A DNA stretch of 64,000 nucleotides from Paramecium sonneborni (taxonomy: Eukaryota > Ciliophora > Oligohymenophorea > Peniculida > Parameciidae). The translations under genes and the position numbers were made by a program. Position 1 is the stretch's first letter, and the number at the start of each line of letters is the position of its first letter. Shown here piece after piece: positions 1 to 11,343 of this stretch. A model generated the notes under the pieces. That model was not told the DNA's origin. It was given only the letters and a program-made list of their open reading frames with translations, and did no database searches. The stretch covers positions 62,001-126,000 of the forward strand of contig CAJJDN010000002.1 in assembly GCA_905182985.1 (NCBI GenBank), read 5' to 3'.

Positions 1-76
1 TTAATTTACATCTTCTTTCATTCTCTAATTATTCAATTAATTAATTAATTAATTATATTTTATTATTATTAATAAA
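1..76. other. AT-rich flank with TTAA repeat
   Basis: Short 3' flank of the SNARE gene, with a run of TTAATTAATT-type repeats around 35-56. An ATG on the minus strand at 21 could open a gene running off the left edge, but only seven codons are visible, so nothing can be claimed. Confidence 0.5.
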
Positions 77-836
77 TCAATCGCTACCAAAACATCTATG
101 CATAGCAAATCCTCCGCATGCTATTACCATTATTATGTAAATAGCCAATAATCCAACTAATACTAAAATTATTGTCATTTTTTTATTTCTCCACCACATT
201 TATCTTCTTAATGTTGTAGCATTTTCTTTCATACTTGTTGAAATACTAAGGCTAATCCAATTTTTTACTTAACCATTACATTTGTTTTTTCTACAAGAAT
301 ATCTATTTTCTCTCCTCTTTCCAATAATTTATCCAAATTTTCCATCATTATTTCTTTTGTTTACTGAATGTTATCAGATACCATTCTTAATTTATCTGCT
401 TATGGAGAATTATAATATTCAATTTTATTTTTTTATTCCTTTTATAGAATGAACATTTTCTTACTATTGAAAATGCATTATTTAACCCATATGATATAGC
501 TGTATCTCTTTGTTATGGTTAAAACATTTAAAAAAATTTTTATTTCATTTCCTCTAAACAAGCAAATGCAATTCTCATCTTTAATCCTTTTTCTGCCATT
601 ATCAAAAATGAAAATCCATCCTCCACCAAAATATGAAACTCATATTATTCATAATTGAATGATTTTTTAGCATTTTATTAGTTAACCTTTTATTTATAAT
701 ATTATCAATTTACTTTTGAAATAATAGTTTTAGCAAATGCAATATAGTTACCTTTAGCTATTGAATATTCTGATAAAACAACATTTGAATTTCTTACAAC
801 AACTGCATATATAATCTAGGGATTTGATGATTACAT
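77..836 (-). CDS. VAMP7-like R-SNARE (longin, synaptobrevin)
   Basis: Vesicle-membrane SNARE that would pair with target-membrane Q-SNAREs in fusion on the endosome/lysosome or secretory route. Spliced protein is 227 aa. An N-terminal longin domain (residues about 8-120, with AVVVRNSNVVLSEYS early and LVEDGFSFL later) is followed by the SNARE coil (DNIQQTKEIMMENLDKLLER, then STSMKENATTLRRQMWW). A single C-terminal membrane helix ends ACGGFAMHRCFGSD. The order longin-SNARE-helix and the GGF near the end match VAMP7/VAMP72. Three introns of 27, 26 and 23 nt (the last at 246-268) restore the frame exactly. The start is the first ATG ahead of the longin strand. Membership of the R-SNARE class is firm; the exact compartment is inference. 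Confidence 0.9.
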
Positions 837-956
837 TATTAATTAATTAATATATATTAATGCATCAATATACAATTCTACATAATTAGGACAGAATCTA
901 TAAATAAATTATAATTTAAAAAAATAATATATTTTTTAATAAAACTTAAATAATTT

Positions 957-2245
957 TCACAACATTTTCTCTCTATCTAAAAAGGATTTTCCTTTAATAC
1001 AAATCTTTTGATAATCTGTTGATTTACCAATAAACAATCTTACTAAAAGTGTAATATTAATTAATCTCATAAGCATACTCCCTAAAATAACTATTTTATA
1101 TGATTTATAAGGATCCATCAATTTAGATAAAATCAAAAGAACTGGAAAGGATATAAAAAATAAAGTTCCATAAATCTTAAGCTAAAAATAAAAATTGGAA
1201 ACAAGTTCGCTCTTCTTCTTTCTTTGACTTGCTGAATAATAAAAATATAGGGCTAACAAAAGATAAATAACACTAATAGAATATCCAACCCAACCGTCAT
1301 ACATATGGAATTAAGTCTAATTACTTAGAAATTTGCCTAAAACAGCAAAAATTGTTTAAATAATCCCTAGAATGAAAATCAAAGGGAAATAAAAATTTGT
1401 TTCAATCTAAAAATTCATAAATTCAATTGTCCATCCCCAAGCAATTAATATTAATAAAAGCATAAGTAAAAAGTTATCAATTGATTATATAATTTCTGAA
1501 GTAATAAGAAATGCACTTATTCCTCTACCATTACTATTATAGACTAAAAGATTAAAAAAATTAAGAGTATTCTATAATGCCTCTAATCCAATAATGATTA
1601 AGACAAAAAGTAGAGCATAGTCTTTTTCTCCATATTTATCCTATTCTTTTTTATAGACTCTATAATTATAATAAAATCCTATGAGAGTTAGTAATGCTAA
1701 AATAGATACAATGCTAAATAATCCATGCTCTTCTAAAGAGAATTCTTATCCTCCTACATCATATAACCAGATAGATATTTCCAAATAAATATTTCTTGTC
1801 TCTTAAGAAAACATCTTTTCAAGTTTATGATCACAATTATTGAAATTTGCTAACCAAACATTATGATATCTGCCATAAGTTAATTGTCCATTTAATATTG
1901 ACATCTCTTAATAAGAATCAACCTCGATTGTTTAATATATAATTCTATTTGCAATATCTCTTCTACTGCACTCTGATTTAGATTAAGCAGATTCCCATTT
2001 ATCTTATTAAAAAAATTCAAAAGCAATTGTTAATCTTTCACCTTCAAAATCTTATGGAACATTAAGGACTCGAGACCTAAATATTAAATGTCAAATTGAT
2101 ACGATATTTGATAATTTACAATTCCCCGACTACCAAATCTACTTAATGGAATGTAATCCATTTTTGCTAATTATTTTAATGAGAATGTTTATGTAATGAT
2201 TTTACTTTAGACTAATGCTATGAATATGAATAAACTTCCAAACAT
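957..2245 (-). CDS. GPR180/TMEM145-type seven-helix membrane protein
   Basis: Spliced length 413 aa with two introns (26 and 21 nt). The N-terminus is a signal peptide (MFGSLFIFIALVQSK). It is followed by a lumenal or extracellular domain of about 170 residues containing RYHNVWLANFNNCD, then a block of roughly seven hydrophobic helices (GLFSIVSILALLTLIGFYYN onward). This is the layout of the rhodopsin-like GPCR transmembrane family of GPR180 and TMEM145 (GpcrRhopsn4). The last helices include YGTLFFISFPVL before a DPYKSYK turn, also seen in that family. An upstream in-frame ATG at 2284 would add 13 residues but spoil the signal peptide, so I start at 2245. Ligand and function are unknown. The stop follows LDREKML. 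A downstream open stretch (about 840-900) would need an intron of about 63 nt to be joined, so I left it out. Confidence 0.75.
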
Positions 2246-2397
2246 TTAATAATTAAATGATTATTTTATTGCTTATTTAAACATGTTATAGTTCCACTCT
2301 AATTGACATATCAACCAAAAATAGTATTACTGACCTATTCATTGGTTGTTAAATAAAAGGAGAAAATTAAAACAATCTATTATTCCAGTGTTAAAAA

Positions 2398-4663
2398 ATG
2401 AATGCCATAATTCCTAAATAAGAATTAGATTAAGAAATTGTTTTAGCATACTCTTTTAATAAAACAGAAGATATTTAATTAAGCAATATGCTTCTAAGTC
2501 AATTAATAATAGATACAGAAACTTAATTTTATGGTATACAATTTCTTAATTTACATAATTCAAACTATGGTGATTTTTTGTAGATGATCTAATTTTCTAT
2601 AACTAATTCTTCATACTATAATTACTAAGCCACTGTTATCGATGGAACTTTAAATATGATTACTCTTATAAGTAATTATCAGATTTCTAAATTTAGAGAA
2701 TTATGTAAATGAAACTAAAATCGTTCTTTATTTTATCCCAATCTATCCAGGTAGAGTCAAGTTTATTCCTTTGCCATCATAAAACTTTACTTGCGAAACC
2801 AATTGTGACATCAAAGGATTTTCATAATATTTTAATAAATAAAGAAATAGTTTAGTTATAGTTTTTTCTGAAGAGAATTCATTTAAAATAGTCGAATTTC
2901 CTTTTAAGGATTGGAACTTTAGAAATATATCAAATTATAACATCACTGAATTTTTAGATAACGAAATTATTCTTAAAACAAAATTATTTGAAGATTATTT
3001 ACTAGTTGAATTAAAAACTTCTTAAGCATTATTTTCTATTTCTTCTATTATTTTTGAACTTAAACTCTTAAAAATTTTCTCTAAATAACCTTTATATATT
3101 GATCATAAAACAAATCTAATCTTTTAGAAATCTGAAAATTAAACTGTGGTTTATATTATATAAAATTAATAAAATTGGTTTGTTTAAAAACAAATTACAC
3201 TATTGTCAATATTAGATGTTTAATTTACAGATTCTATCATAGTTGAAAATGAAAACTAATTTATTTTTATTTATGACAATTTTCAAAAAATAACTATATA
3301 AATAGACATAAATTAGAATATCAATACAGAAAGTGAATGTTTAAACAATTTTACAAAATTTCCATATCCAAATCCTAGTAGCTTAAATTATTAATTCAAA
3401 CTTTTGTAAAAGACACTTGAACCAAATAAGATTCATAATGAACCTCTTTAAGAATTATAAAATTATACATCTTGCATAAAGCCTTGTGATCTTTTATATT
3501 TTAATTATGAGATCTCCTTAGTTCCTTATGATTAATAATGCATTATTTCTAATTTATAGTAGTGGTTAACTGATTACTGCAGTTTTTCAAATAGTTGTAT
3601 GAAATGTAATAAGAATATTGGATGCTATTGGGAAAATGATACTTGTTAGAAAGAAACTGAAATGTATAAAATTGATTTATCATCAAATGAATAAAGTTCA
3701 AAATGGTATTATGGTAAGCTTTGGCAATGTGAAGAAATATTATAAAAAAATACTTAAACATTTAGTGATTATAATTAAACTGAATTCTAATAGAGTAAGG
3801 AATTCACTTATAAGGGTAAGATAAGGAAAGATTAAATTTATTCTTGGTTTTTTGACGCAGAAGAATTTTAATAATTCAATTTATATTTCAAAGCTGATTT
3901 AGTAAAAATTCCTTTTTAAAGTTAAATATCAATTTGTTTTGGTATGAATAAAAATGAAATTTGTACATAAATGAATTTTGATCTATGGGATTTAAATTAG
4001 TCTACAATATATCGTTTTAAAGGATACTTTTTTAGATATACAATAATATTTAATGAAGAAAATTTTGCTAATGAAATGACGTTTGTGTTTTAAAATTCTC
4101 CTCCAATATCAATAATTGATAGATTGAAATAATCACTATTTTAAATGTTGGTTTTTGTTTTATGTGGAATATTATTATTTTGTATAATGGGATATATGGC
4201 TAAAAGAAGACTATAATATTTGGTAGCTTAAACAATAGATAATGATTTAATTTAAGTAATGATATAAAGGTTATAATTTTAGATAGGACCTTATTTTTAA
4301 AATTAAGTTCCTTTGTCAGAGGAAAGATTAAAAAATGTAATGTAAAATTTAATAGATTAAGAGATTATAATAAAATATCCATCTGATCCTTGTTTATTAT
4401 TATACGGAGAGGATTGTTGTGCTTTTTGTTTAGATTAATTTGATGTTTCACAATTCGTAACTCAATTATTTTGTGGACACGTTTATCATTATGATTGTTT
4501 TGAAGATTGGATTAAAATAATAGGATTATTAGATAAATGTCCAATATGTAATTAGAAAGTAGAGCACTTTCTATCTAATAAAGAAGATTATGCAATAATT
4601 AAGTCATAAATTTTGGACAGAATAAATGAGTCGGAGAAACATACAACTTAATTAATTGAATGA
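2398..4663 (+). CDS. Membrane-anchored RING-H2 E3 ligase-like protein
   Basis: Spliced length 746 aa with one 25-nt intron near 2670. A long domain of about 580 residues contains a cysteine-rich patch (SNSCMKCNKNIGCYWENDTC) around residue 400, resembling a small PSI-like disulfide module. One membrane helix follows (MLVFVLCGILLFCIMGYMA). The C-terminal tail carries a RING-H2 finger: CAFC, then CGHVYHYDC, then CPIC. This gives the C3-H2-C3 zinc-ligand pattern of ubiquitin E3 ligases. By analogy with PA-TM-RING proteins the ligase faces the cytosol and the cysteine-rich domain the lumen or outside. No clear signal peptide is visible at the chosen ATG, so the true start may lie in an unrecognised upstream exon. 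Substrate unknown. Confidence 0.75.
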
Positions 4664-4692
4664 CACTATTAATATTAATTAATTAAATTATC

Positions 4693-5421
4693 ATGTAACG
4701 AAATAGCAATAACCCCATCTTTTTATCTCCAGATCAATTTGCTACTCTATTTAATTAAGGAATTAGAGAATCATTATATTTAGATGAAATGTAAGATTAA
4801 AGAGAACTCAGTTTCTCAGCTCCAAAAGTAGATGATATTAATTAATCAAACCAACTTAATTAGTCGAGTAATTTTTTACCTGAGTTTCCAAAAGATGATG
4901 TTGTTATTAGTATAATTTAATAAATTATTAGATTAGTATCTAGACAATTATATGAATAATCTCAAAATATTGAACAACATAATAAACAGTTGAGTGAATC
5001 ATATTAAAGAATACTAAAATAAAATAAAGAATTATTAAATAAAAGAAAAGCATTAGAAGAAGAAAACCAATCTCTTCTAGAAGAGAATTTTGAACTCAAA
5101 AGATAAGCTCATGAACTTTAATCAAAATTAACACTTGCTCAAAGCTAAATGTTAATCAAAAGAGATCAAGAAATTTAAACATTAAAATAATAAATTAAAG
5201 AATTGTAAAACTAAACCAATTCTAGAGATTCAGCTACAAAAACTGAAGCAAGTACAGCAACTTCTCATAAAACTTATTTTGGATCAAATACTCATCGTGT
5301 ACAATCAAATGAATAATCAAAAAATCCTTCTAGATTTACTTCTCCTGTTCCAAAACAAAAAACTTCTGAATTCTAAGTCTTATATAATTCGAATACTGTT
5401 TTCGGAAAATAATAATTATGA
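4693..5421 (+). CDS. Coiled-coil protein, unknown function
   Basis: Intronless, 242 aa, starting 29 bp after the RING gene stop. Residues about 75-170 form a continuous heptad-rich coiled coil with many Glu, Lys, Leu and Gln. The C-terminal 60 residues are Ser/Thr/Asn-rich and probably disordered. There is no membrane segment. I do not recognise a family. The long open frame in the ciliate code and the short intergenic distances support a real gene. Confidence 0.65.
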
Positions 5422-5568
5422 ATTGCATCTAAATGTATATATTATTATCTGTTTGAAAATTATGATATCTATTCATTTTATATTACAGTCATCTATATTT
5501 CATGCTTTTTATTATTTCTTATTATCGATATCCTAAAATTAATCAATTTATATTTACTTACAAAAAAT

Positions 5569-6780
5569 ATGCAAAATTCTAATGTTCTAGTTACTTTTGG
5601 CTCTTAAAACTTATATTTTAAATTGACTGATGATCCTCAACATTTCATGAACGCAGTTTGTAAACAATTTAATATCAAACAATTTATTGCAGAGTAACAA
5701 ATATATTTTATACCAGAGTAGAATTGAAGGTAAGGAGAGAATAAGCCTTGAATTTTTCAATCCTAATTTTATTAAAAAGAAAGATATGCTTAATATATAA
5801 TAATTAGGATGCAAAAGCATTAAGATTATTGAATATAAGGATTAACCAAATTCTACCAATTAATACTAATTCTTCGATTCTTTTATTGATGGAAATGATG
5901 TTTAATGTTGCTATAAAAAAGATTGCTAATTATGTTAAGGATTCGGATCTGTAAAATTTTAAGAATAGGATTATTAATTTATAAATGAAGTAATAAGAAA
6001 GAAACTCAGTGATAGGTTACTTGAAATAAGAGAAAAGTAATATTTATAAAACCATTATAGAATTTTGAGAAGAGATAGGACTGAAATCAGTACTCCTGAA
6101 GATTTTTTAACTTATCATTAAGCAAAAAATAACAATTAGGAATTTATGGAAATATCAACTGAAACTATTAAATACAATTTTCATGTTGAGAACAGTGGTA
6201 AATGTTATTAATTTTTTAAGTTATTAATTATGATGACATGTTAAAAGTTAAAATAATTGAATAATTTGATATAGAGGGTGAATAAGGAAGTGAGGCAATT
6301 ATGAAATTAAAATATATGAATGATGGAACATTGTTGAATTGGCCTGAAAAAGTCTAATTAGTATGTAATGAAGGTCCTTTTTAAATAAGATAAGATGTTA
6401 AATCAGCTTTAAAGGGATAAACAATTTGTACAGAAATTAAAATTCATATTCCTGATATTCCTCCCTAATAATATGAATTTTCATGCAAATTTGAATATTT
6501 AAATGAACATAACAAAAAGGTTTAATTTGGCCCAAATATCAAATTAAAATTGACTGTAAAAGAGAAAATAAAATAAAAAAAAATTACTGAATCCTAAAAT
6601 TTTGATGATTATAATAGGAAATTAATTCCTTAAATAGATTAGTAATTACAATAAATGGGACAGGAAATGACTCCAAATATTCAACTATATATGAATGAGA
6701 TATTTAAACGTTTTGCACATATAAAACTAGATGTAAATAGATTAATTGATGAGCTTTTCAAGGCAATGTATAATGATTGA
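5569..6780 (+). CDS. NBR1-like protein (PB1-like N-terminus, Ig-like NBR1 domain)
   Basis: Spliced 386 aa with introns of 28 and 23 nt; coding length is an exact multiple of three. The N-terminus (VLVTFGSQNLYFKLTDD) looks like a PB1 or ubiquitin-like fold. A middle part has clustered cysteines (CCYKKDCQLCQGFG), a possible small zinc module. Residues about 215-330 resemble the Ig-like domain of NBR1/ILRUN: MNDGTLLNWPEKVQLVC matches the family's conserved N-x-G-T-x-x-W-P stretch, and a later FGPNIKLKL strand closes the fold. The C-terminus is charged and helical (FKRFAHIKLDVNRLIDELF). NBR1 proteins are autophagy cargo receptors; whether this one binds ubiquitin or ATG8 cannot be told from the sequence. 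Confidence 0.6.
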
Positions 6781-6803
6781 TCTTACATTTAATACAAAAT
6801 TAT

Positions 6804-8557
6804 TCATATATGTGATAAGCATTTGGTTTATATTAAATCTTTATATTTTTTAGTCCCAGGCAAATTTTCATCCATGACTAATCTGAAAAGATTATCATCT
6901 CTTAATTTAATTCCTTAATCTAATTTATCCTTATAAGCTTAGTTTATTTCTTCTAAATTTTTTGGCGTAATAATATAATCGAGAGGTCTTTTATCATATT
7001 TCATTTTAGCTAAGATTTTATAAATAATTTTTTTAAATCTTATATACTTACTTCTTAAATATGCATTTTGAATATCAATCATATCTTAAGTCATTTTTGT
7101 ATGTTATTTTTCTCTAGCTAATGTAGTCTTTAATGTTTATGGATTATAATTGATTTCCATAATATGAATTTTTAAATCATCTGTTAAAATAAAATCAGCA
7201 GCAAAGAACTCTGCTAATCTACTATCTCTTGTTATTTATCCTTCAACGGATTTTATAGCATGTATAATCATTCTATCAACTGTAGGATAAAGATAATTTT
7301 AAAGCCATTTACGATCCTTAATCTTTCCTTATTTTAACAATAAATCTTATAAATAATCTAATTTCCAATCTATAAATAATTCAGATTCATCAGCATTTTC
7401 ATCATCTAAGTCTAAATCTGATCTTCGTTATTTAAGAGTACTTTTCACTATGGCTGTATTACATACATGAGCTTCTTTATTCAAAGAGAATTTATCAAAA
7501 GGAACTATGCATCTTCTTATTAAAGTTTTATCATAAGCATAAGCAATAATTGGATTAGTTGAAGCCAACACCCAATATATTCTAAATTCAATCTTATGAT
7601 TTTTATATAACATAGGATTTCCTATGTATTATTGTGCAACTAATAAAGAATGATCTGCTCCACATCTCTTACCATTTTTATAAGTTTCCTATAATTTCTT
7701 AGTTTCATCAGGAAATAATACTTTTATACCTCTACCTCTATGAACTTCTAAACCCACCTTGGTTATAAATTAGGGTCCTTCTTAAGCTATTTTATCTTAA
7801 TATTCATTTGAATTTAAATATTCAAAAAATTCTTTACAATCTTACTTCTAAAATAGACGATAGGTTTTGGGAATGAAGGTTGCATTATTAATACATTCTT
7901 AATCAATTCCTTTATCTCTTAAAGAATCTATGTATTTATATTAATTATTCATAAGGTTGTCTTTATGAGAAAGAACGTGTCGTGATGGTAAATGGTTGTA
8001 TTTTTAGAACAAGCAAAGAGATGCTAAAAGCTTATCTAATAATCAATACCTTATCCTACTTTGAATTTATGTATTAATTAATCATAATATGTGAATGGTA
8101 AAGTTAATTGTTCTGGTAACACATGCTTTGACAAAGCTAGCAATATTTTATAAATTGTGATTACTTTGAGAATTCCCTAATTTAAGATACATTTGAGGAA
8201 TGCAATCATAGTAAGATGATCTCAAAGCATTTTTGATCACTCCTTTAGCTTCTCTAAAAGTATATGTGTCTGTCATTATTACATCAGGATGGTAAAATTT
8301 GTATAAATCTGACCTTTTGCAATAATCAAATTCTGGTTGCACTAAAATTGAATTATACTATCATCTTAATCATATATTTATACTGCTGAATGATTGTTTG
8401 GAGGATCATAATAATGTGTTGTTAAGTATTTGTTCAAGTATGTTAATATTTGATCGACTTCTTATTTATTTTTATAAACAAGCGAAATCCTAATAAAATT
8501 GTAAATGAGAATAAGACTTAATATTGACATGATTAAGACAATCACCTTACCAAACAT
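6804..8557 (-). CDS. Tubulin tyrosine ligase-like (TTLL) enzyme
   Basis: ATP-grasp amino-acid ligase family that adds Glu, Gly or Tyr to tubulin tails. Spliced 575 aa with a 26-nt intron near residue 60. The N-terminus has a hydrophobic signal-anchor segment (VIVLIMSILSLILIYNFI), unusual for a cytosolic TTLL. TTL hallmarks in order: FITKVGLEVHRGRGIKVL, KIEFRIYWVLASTNPIIAYA, FSLNKEAHVCN, and the metal/ATP motif IHIMEINYNP with the E-x-N pair. A possible 42-nt stopless intron (minus-strand GTAAGT...CTTAG, about 7008-7050) would be optional; I read through it. In ciliates TTLLs modify axonemal and cortical microtubules. The N-terminal helix makes a lumenal or membrane-tethered role conceivable. 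Confidence 0.85.
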
Positions 8558-9090
8558 TTAATTATAATTATATTCGTTTTTAATCAATAAATTATTTTTC
8601 TTTATATTCCGTTTTTGTTACAAATTTGTAACACCTAATTATCAATACATCATTTTTTCCTATTAATTAAATTACAATAACAACTATTTTTATTTTACAA
8701 ATGATTTTTTACTTTTAAAATTATTTTTTAAATTGATACTTATTTTTTTCAGTACATCAACTTTTTATAATTTCAATTTATAAATAAACAATTAATATAA
8801 TATCACAAGTAATATAATTAAAATTCTTATGTAGTAATAATTAAGAAAAGAATTTTAAGTATCTTTCAAATATATTAATTTACTATCTTTAAAAATATCA
8901 AATAATGACCTTTACTTTTTTATAATGATAAGATTAATCATATTTACGTTTTTAATTAATATTGAATATAATTATTAAAAAAGAAATTAAATAAAAAATG
9001 CTGGTTAAAATTTTAATATAAAAGTTCTAATAATTCAATCTATTGGATTTAAAATTAAAAAAACATAATTTGACTTTGAGATGATATAAG
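8558..9090. other. AT-rich intergenic region
   Basis: About 530 bases, extremely AT-rich and rich in homopolymers, between the TTLL start and the 3' end of the next gene. I see no coding pattern, RNA gene or repeat. The TTLL promoter should lie in its left part. Confidence 0.6.
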
Positions 9091-10125
9091 TCATTGATAT
9101 AAAGATAAATAATTAGTTTTATAAAATAATTCTCTTTAAATTTTATCTTGTGTTGCAAAAACATGTAATAGTTTTTCCTCAATATCGTGAATATTGATTA
9201 TATCTATAAGTTATATAATTTCTTATGAGAAATGTGAGATTGTTTCAGAATTTAACTTTTTTTGTTTTTTTGAGCATAAGAATTTCGGTTAAGAATAGGA
9301 TATTTACTTAGGTAATTCATTAATGATTGGTCTTATTGGGACAGTTTTTTATTTTGCTTTTTATACCTAATTGGTTTTTTTTGTTTAATAACTTCTCTCT
9401 CTATTGAATAAGGCTTCTTCAATTCTGAGTTATTCTAATAATCCTCTTCTTTTAATCTCAATAATATTTTATGATTTTTTGGAGCGAGCCTTTTCAAGAC
9501 TCTCCTCTAACCTTTTTAATCTCTATAAATCCTATTGCTTTTTCTCCTCTAAACATTTTTAATATCTAGCCAATGTTTCATCTACTCTAGTACTTCTAGG
9601 GATTTAATATTAAGCTTATTTTAAGAGTTCCCATTTTTATATCTTAGCATCGTAACTCATTTTTTTTTTTATATGCTTATCTGTTGTTAGTTTTTATAAA
9701 ATATCCCTATTTTTTTAAACTTATTCTATTCTCGAAGTCTATAAGACTTCTTTTTAATATTCACGCGATTCCCTTTCACTACTAATTTGTTTTCTTCTTG
9801 TTTCTATTAATTATTCTTTCTATGAATATTAAATCAATTATTATTCTCGAAAATCTTGTTAAAATTTCTTTTATTTCATTAATTTATCATTTATTTTGGA
9901 AAAAGAGTTCTCTTCATATGTTTCTTCAGGCGGTAATGATTTTGGATGACTTTGAATTTCTTCTGATTTTTTATTTAGCAACTCATGATATTCCATAAGT
10001 AATCTTTACCTTCTTTTTTCGTATTATTTGATAATGGTTTCCTAATAAAATTGAGAATCTTTTTCGTATTCTGGTGGAATTTTAATTTTTTTCAGAGGTA
10101 TTAAATCTTACTCTGTAATTCCCAT
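9091..10125 (-). CDS. Basic coiled-coil protein, unknown
   Basis: Intronless, 344 aa, rich in Lys, Glu, Gln and Arg with long amphipathic helices. An example is residues about 157-215, which begin ARYQKCLEEKKQQDLQRLKR. A Pro-containing link (VPIRPIINELPK) precedes a C-terminal helix. A second in-frame ATG occurs at 9660, but the open frame continues upstream to MGITEQDLIPLKK, so I take the longer form. There are no membrane segments. Composition resembles cytoskeletal or basal-body filament proteins, but no family is recognised. Confidence 0.65.
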
Positions 10126-10436
10126 TTTTTTTAATATTTTTTAATTCATTAATAATAATGTAACATAAAATTAACACTTTTATCTTTTACTTTTTCAATT
10201 TTTTTTTATTCCATCGTTTTTAGAAATCTATTTTCCCAAATCAATTCATGACTTTTTTAACACTTTTATTGATGAATTAGTAATTAGTAATAAGAATTAT
10301 TCTAACAATAAATTATCTATTATTTTTGAATTTCATCATAATTATGAGAAAGTTAATTTATAATAATTAATAAAGTTTAAATGATGAAAGAAAAAATTTC
10401 AAAATTAAAAATAGGTAATAATACTTTATAAATTAA

Positions 10437-11122
10437 GAGATTTCATTAATTGATAGTCTGATTGAGAGTTGTTTACCATCAATTTAAACATAAGAATTTG
10501 AAAGATAAACGAGTAAATTTTTTCTACCTTAATCAAGTTTATTTAGTTTATCTAAAAAATCTTAAATTCTACCCAAATGTAAAATACTAGAAACACTTCA
10601 ATTATTAATAATAGACCATCATTCATTTTTTATTCTCTAAAATCTGCTTCTTATTCCCATAATCCAGTGAATTCTCCTCTCCAAAAATTCATTATCAAAT
10701 AACAGCATTTTCATCTTAATCAGCTATAACTAATTTTTCTTCCATTTCCTAAACCACTGTTCTCTTTTTTAATTAAACCATTCAAACCCATATGATTATA
10801 AGTTAATTTTTTGGCTAATCTACTTTTAAACCATTACAGCGACTTAGATTTTGAAAATCATAATCAAATTCAGCATCTAATCCAATATTAAAATAATTAA
10901 ATATTTTATAATTTTTACTCTCTATTTTCACATTTCATCTGTAAAAAATGGAATATTCTCATTATTCATTACTTTGACACTACATAAAGACAACTTTTGC
11001 CTTCTATATCAAAAAAATATCTACAATTTAATTTATAATTAAAAAATATTGAATATACAGGTAGATTCTAACTCAATCATCAAAGAGTGTTTTTATAATC
11101 TAATGATTTTATGATTTTGCAT
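10437..11122 (-). pseudogene. Decayed coding remnant, family unknown
   Basis: Several minus-strand segments look coding in the ciliate code: an ATG at 11122, a stretch reading LDAEFDYDFQNLSRCNGLKV, one reading FWRGEFTGLWEQEADF, and one reading ILHLGRIQDFLDKLNKLDQG. They fall in different frames and are separated by in-frame TGA codons. I could not join them with 18-33 nt introns. Either this is a pseudogene or I missed several introns. The rest of 10126-11343 shows nothing else. Confidence 0.35.
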
Positions 11123-11343
11123 TATATTTGATTTTTTAATTTTAAGATAAAAGTGATAGTAAAAATATAAATCATTTAATAAATATTAAGTCATACTAAT
11201 TGTTTATAATCCATAGAATTTTTATTAATATAGATGGCAATTTTTTTTGATTGAAATTATTATAATACGTAAAACTACATCATTAATTAACACAATATCA
11301 CTTAATAAATAAAGAATAGACTTTTTTAAAATCAATTATTTTA

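Noticed and set aside
1..21. Possible minus-strand gene start at the left edge
   Set aside because: Only seven codons are visible and nothing supports it.
35..56. TTAATTAATT tandem repeat as a telomere-like tract
   Set aside because: It lacks G/C-rich telomeric units and is ordinary AT microsatellite.
840..900. Possible extra C-terminal exon of the GPR180-like gene (CPNYVELYIDALIYIN)
   Set aside because: Would need an intron of about 63 nt, and the preceding TGA after LDREKML gives a natural end; in-frame openness is common here by chance.
3549..3824. Overlapping short standard-code ORFs on both strands
   Set aside because: They lie within the cysteine-rich part of the RING protein, which reads straight through in the ciliate code.
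9798..9998. Hydrophobic plus-strand ORF
   Set aside because: Antisense shadow of the coiled-coil gene at 9091-10125; the minus frame is longer and has protein-like composition.
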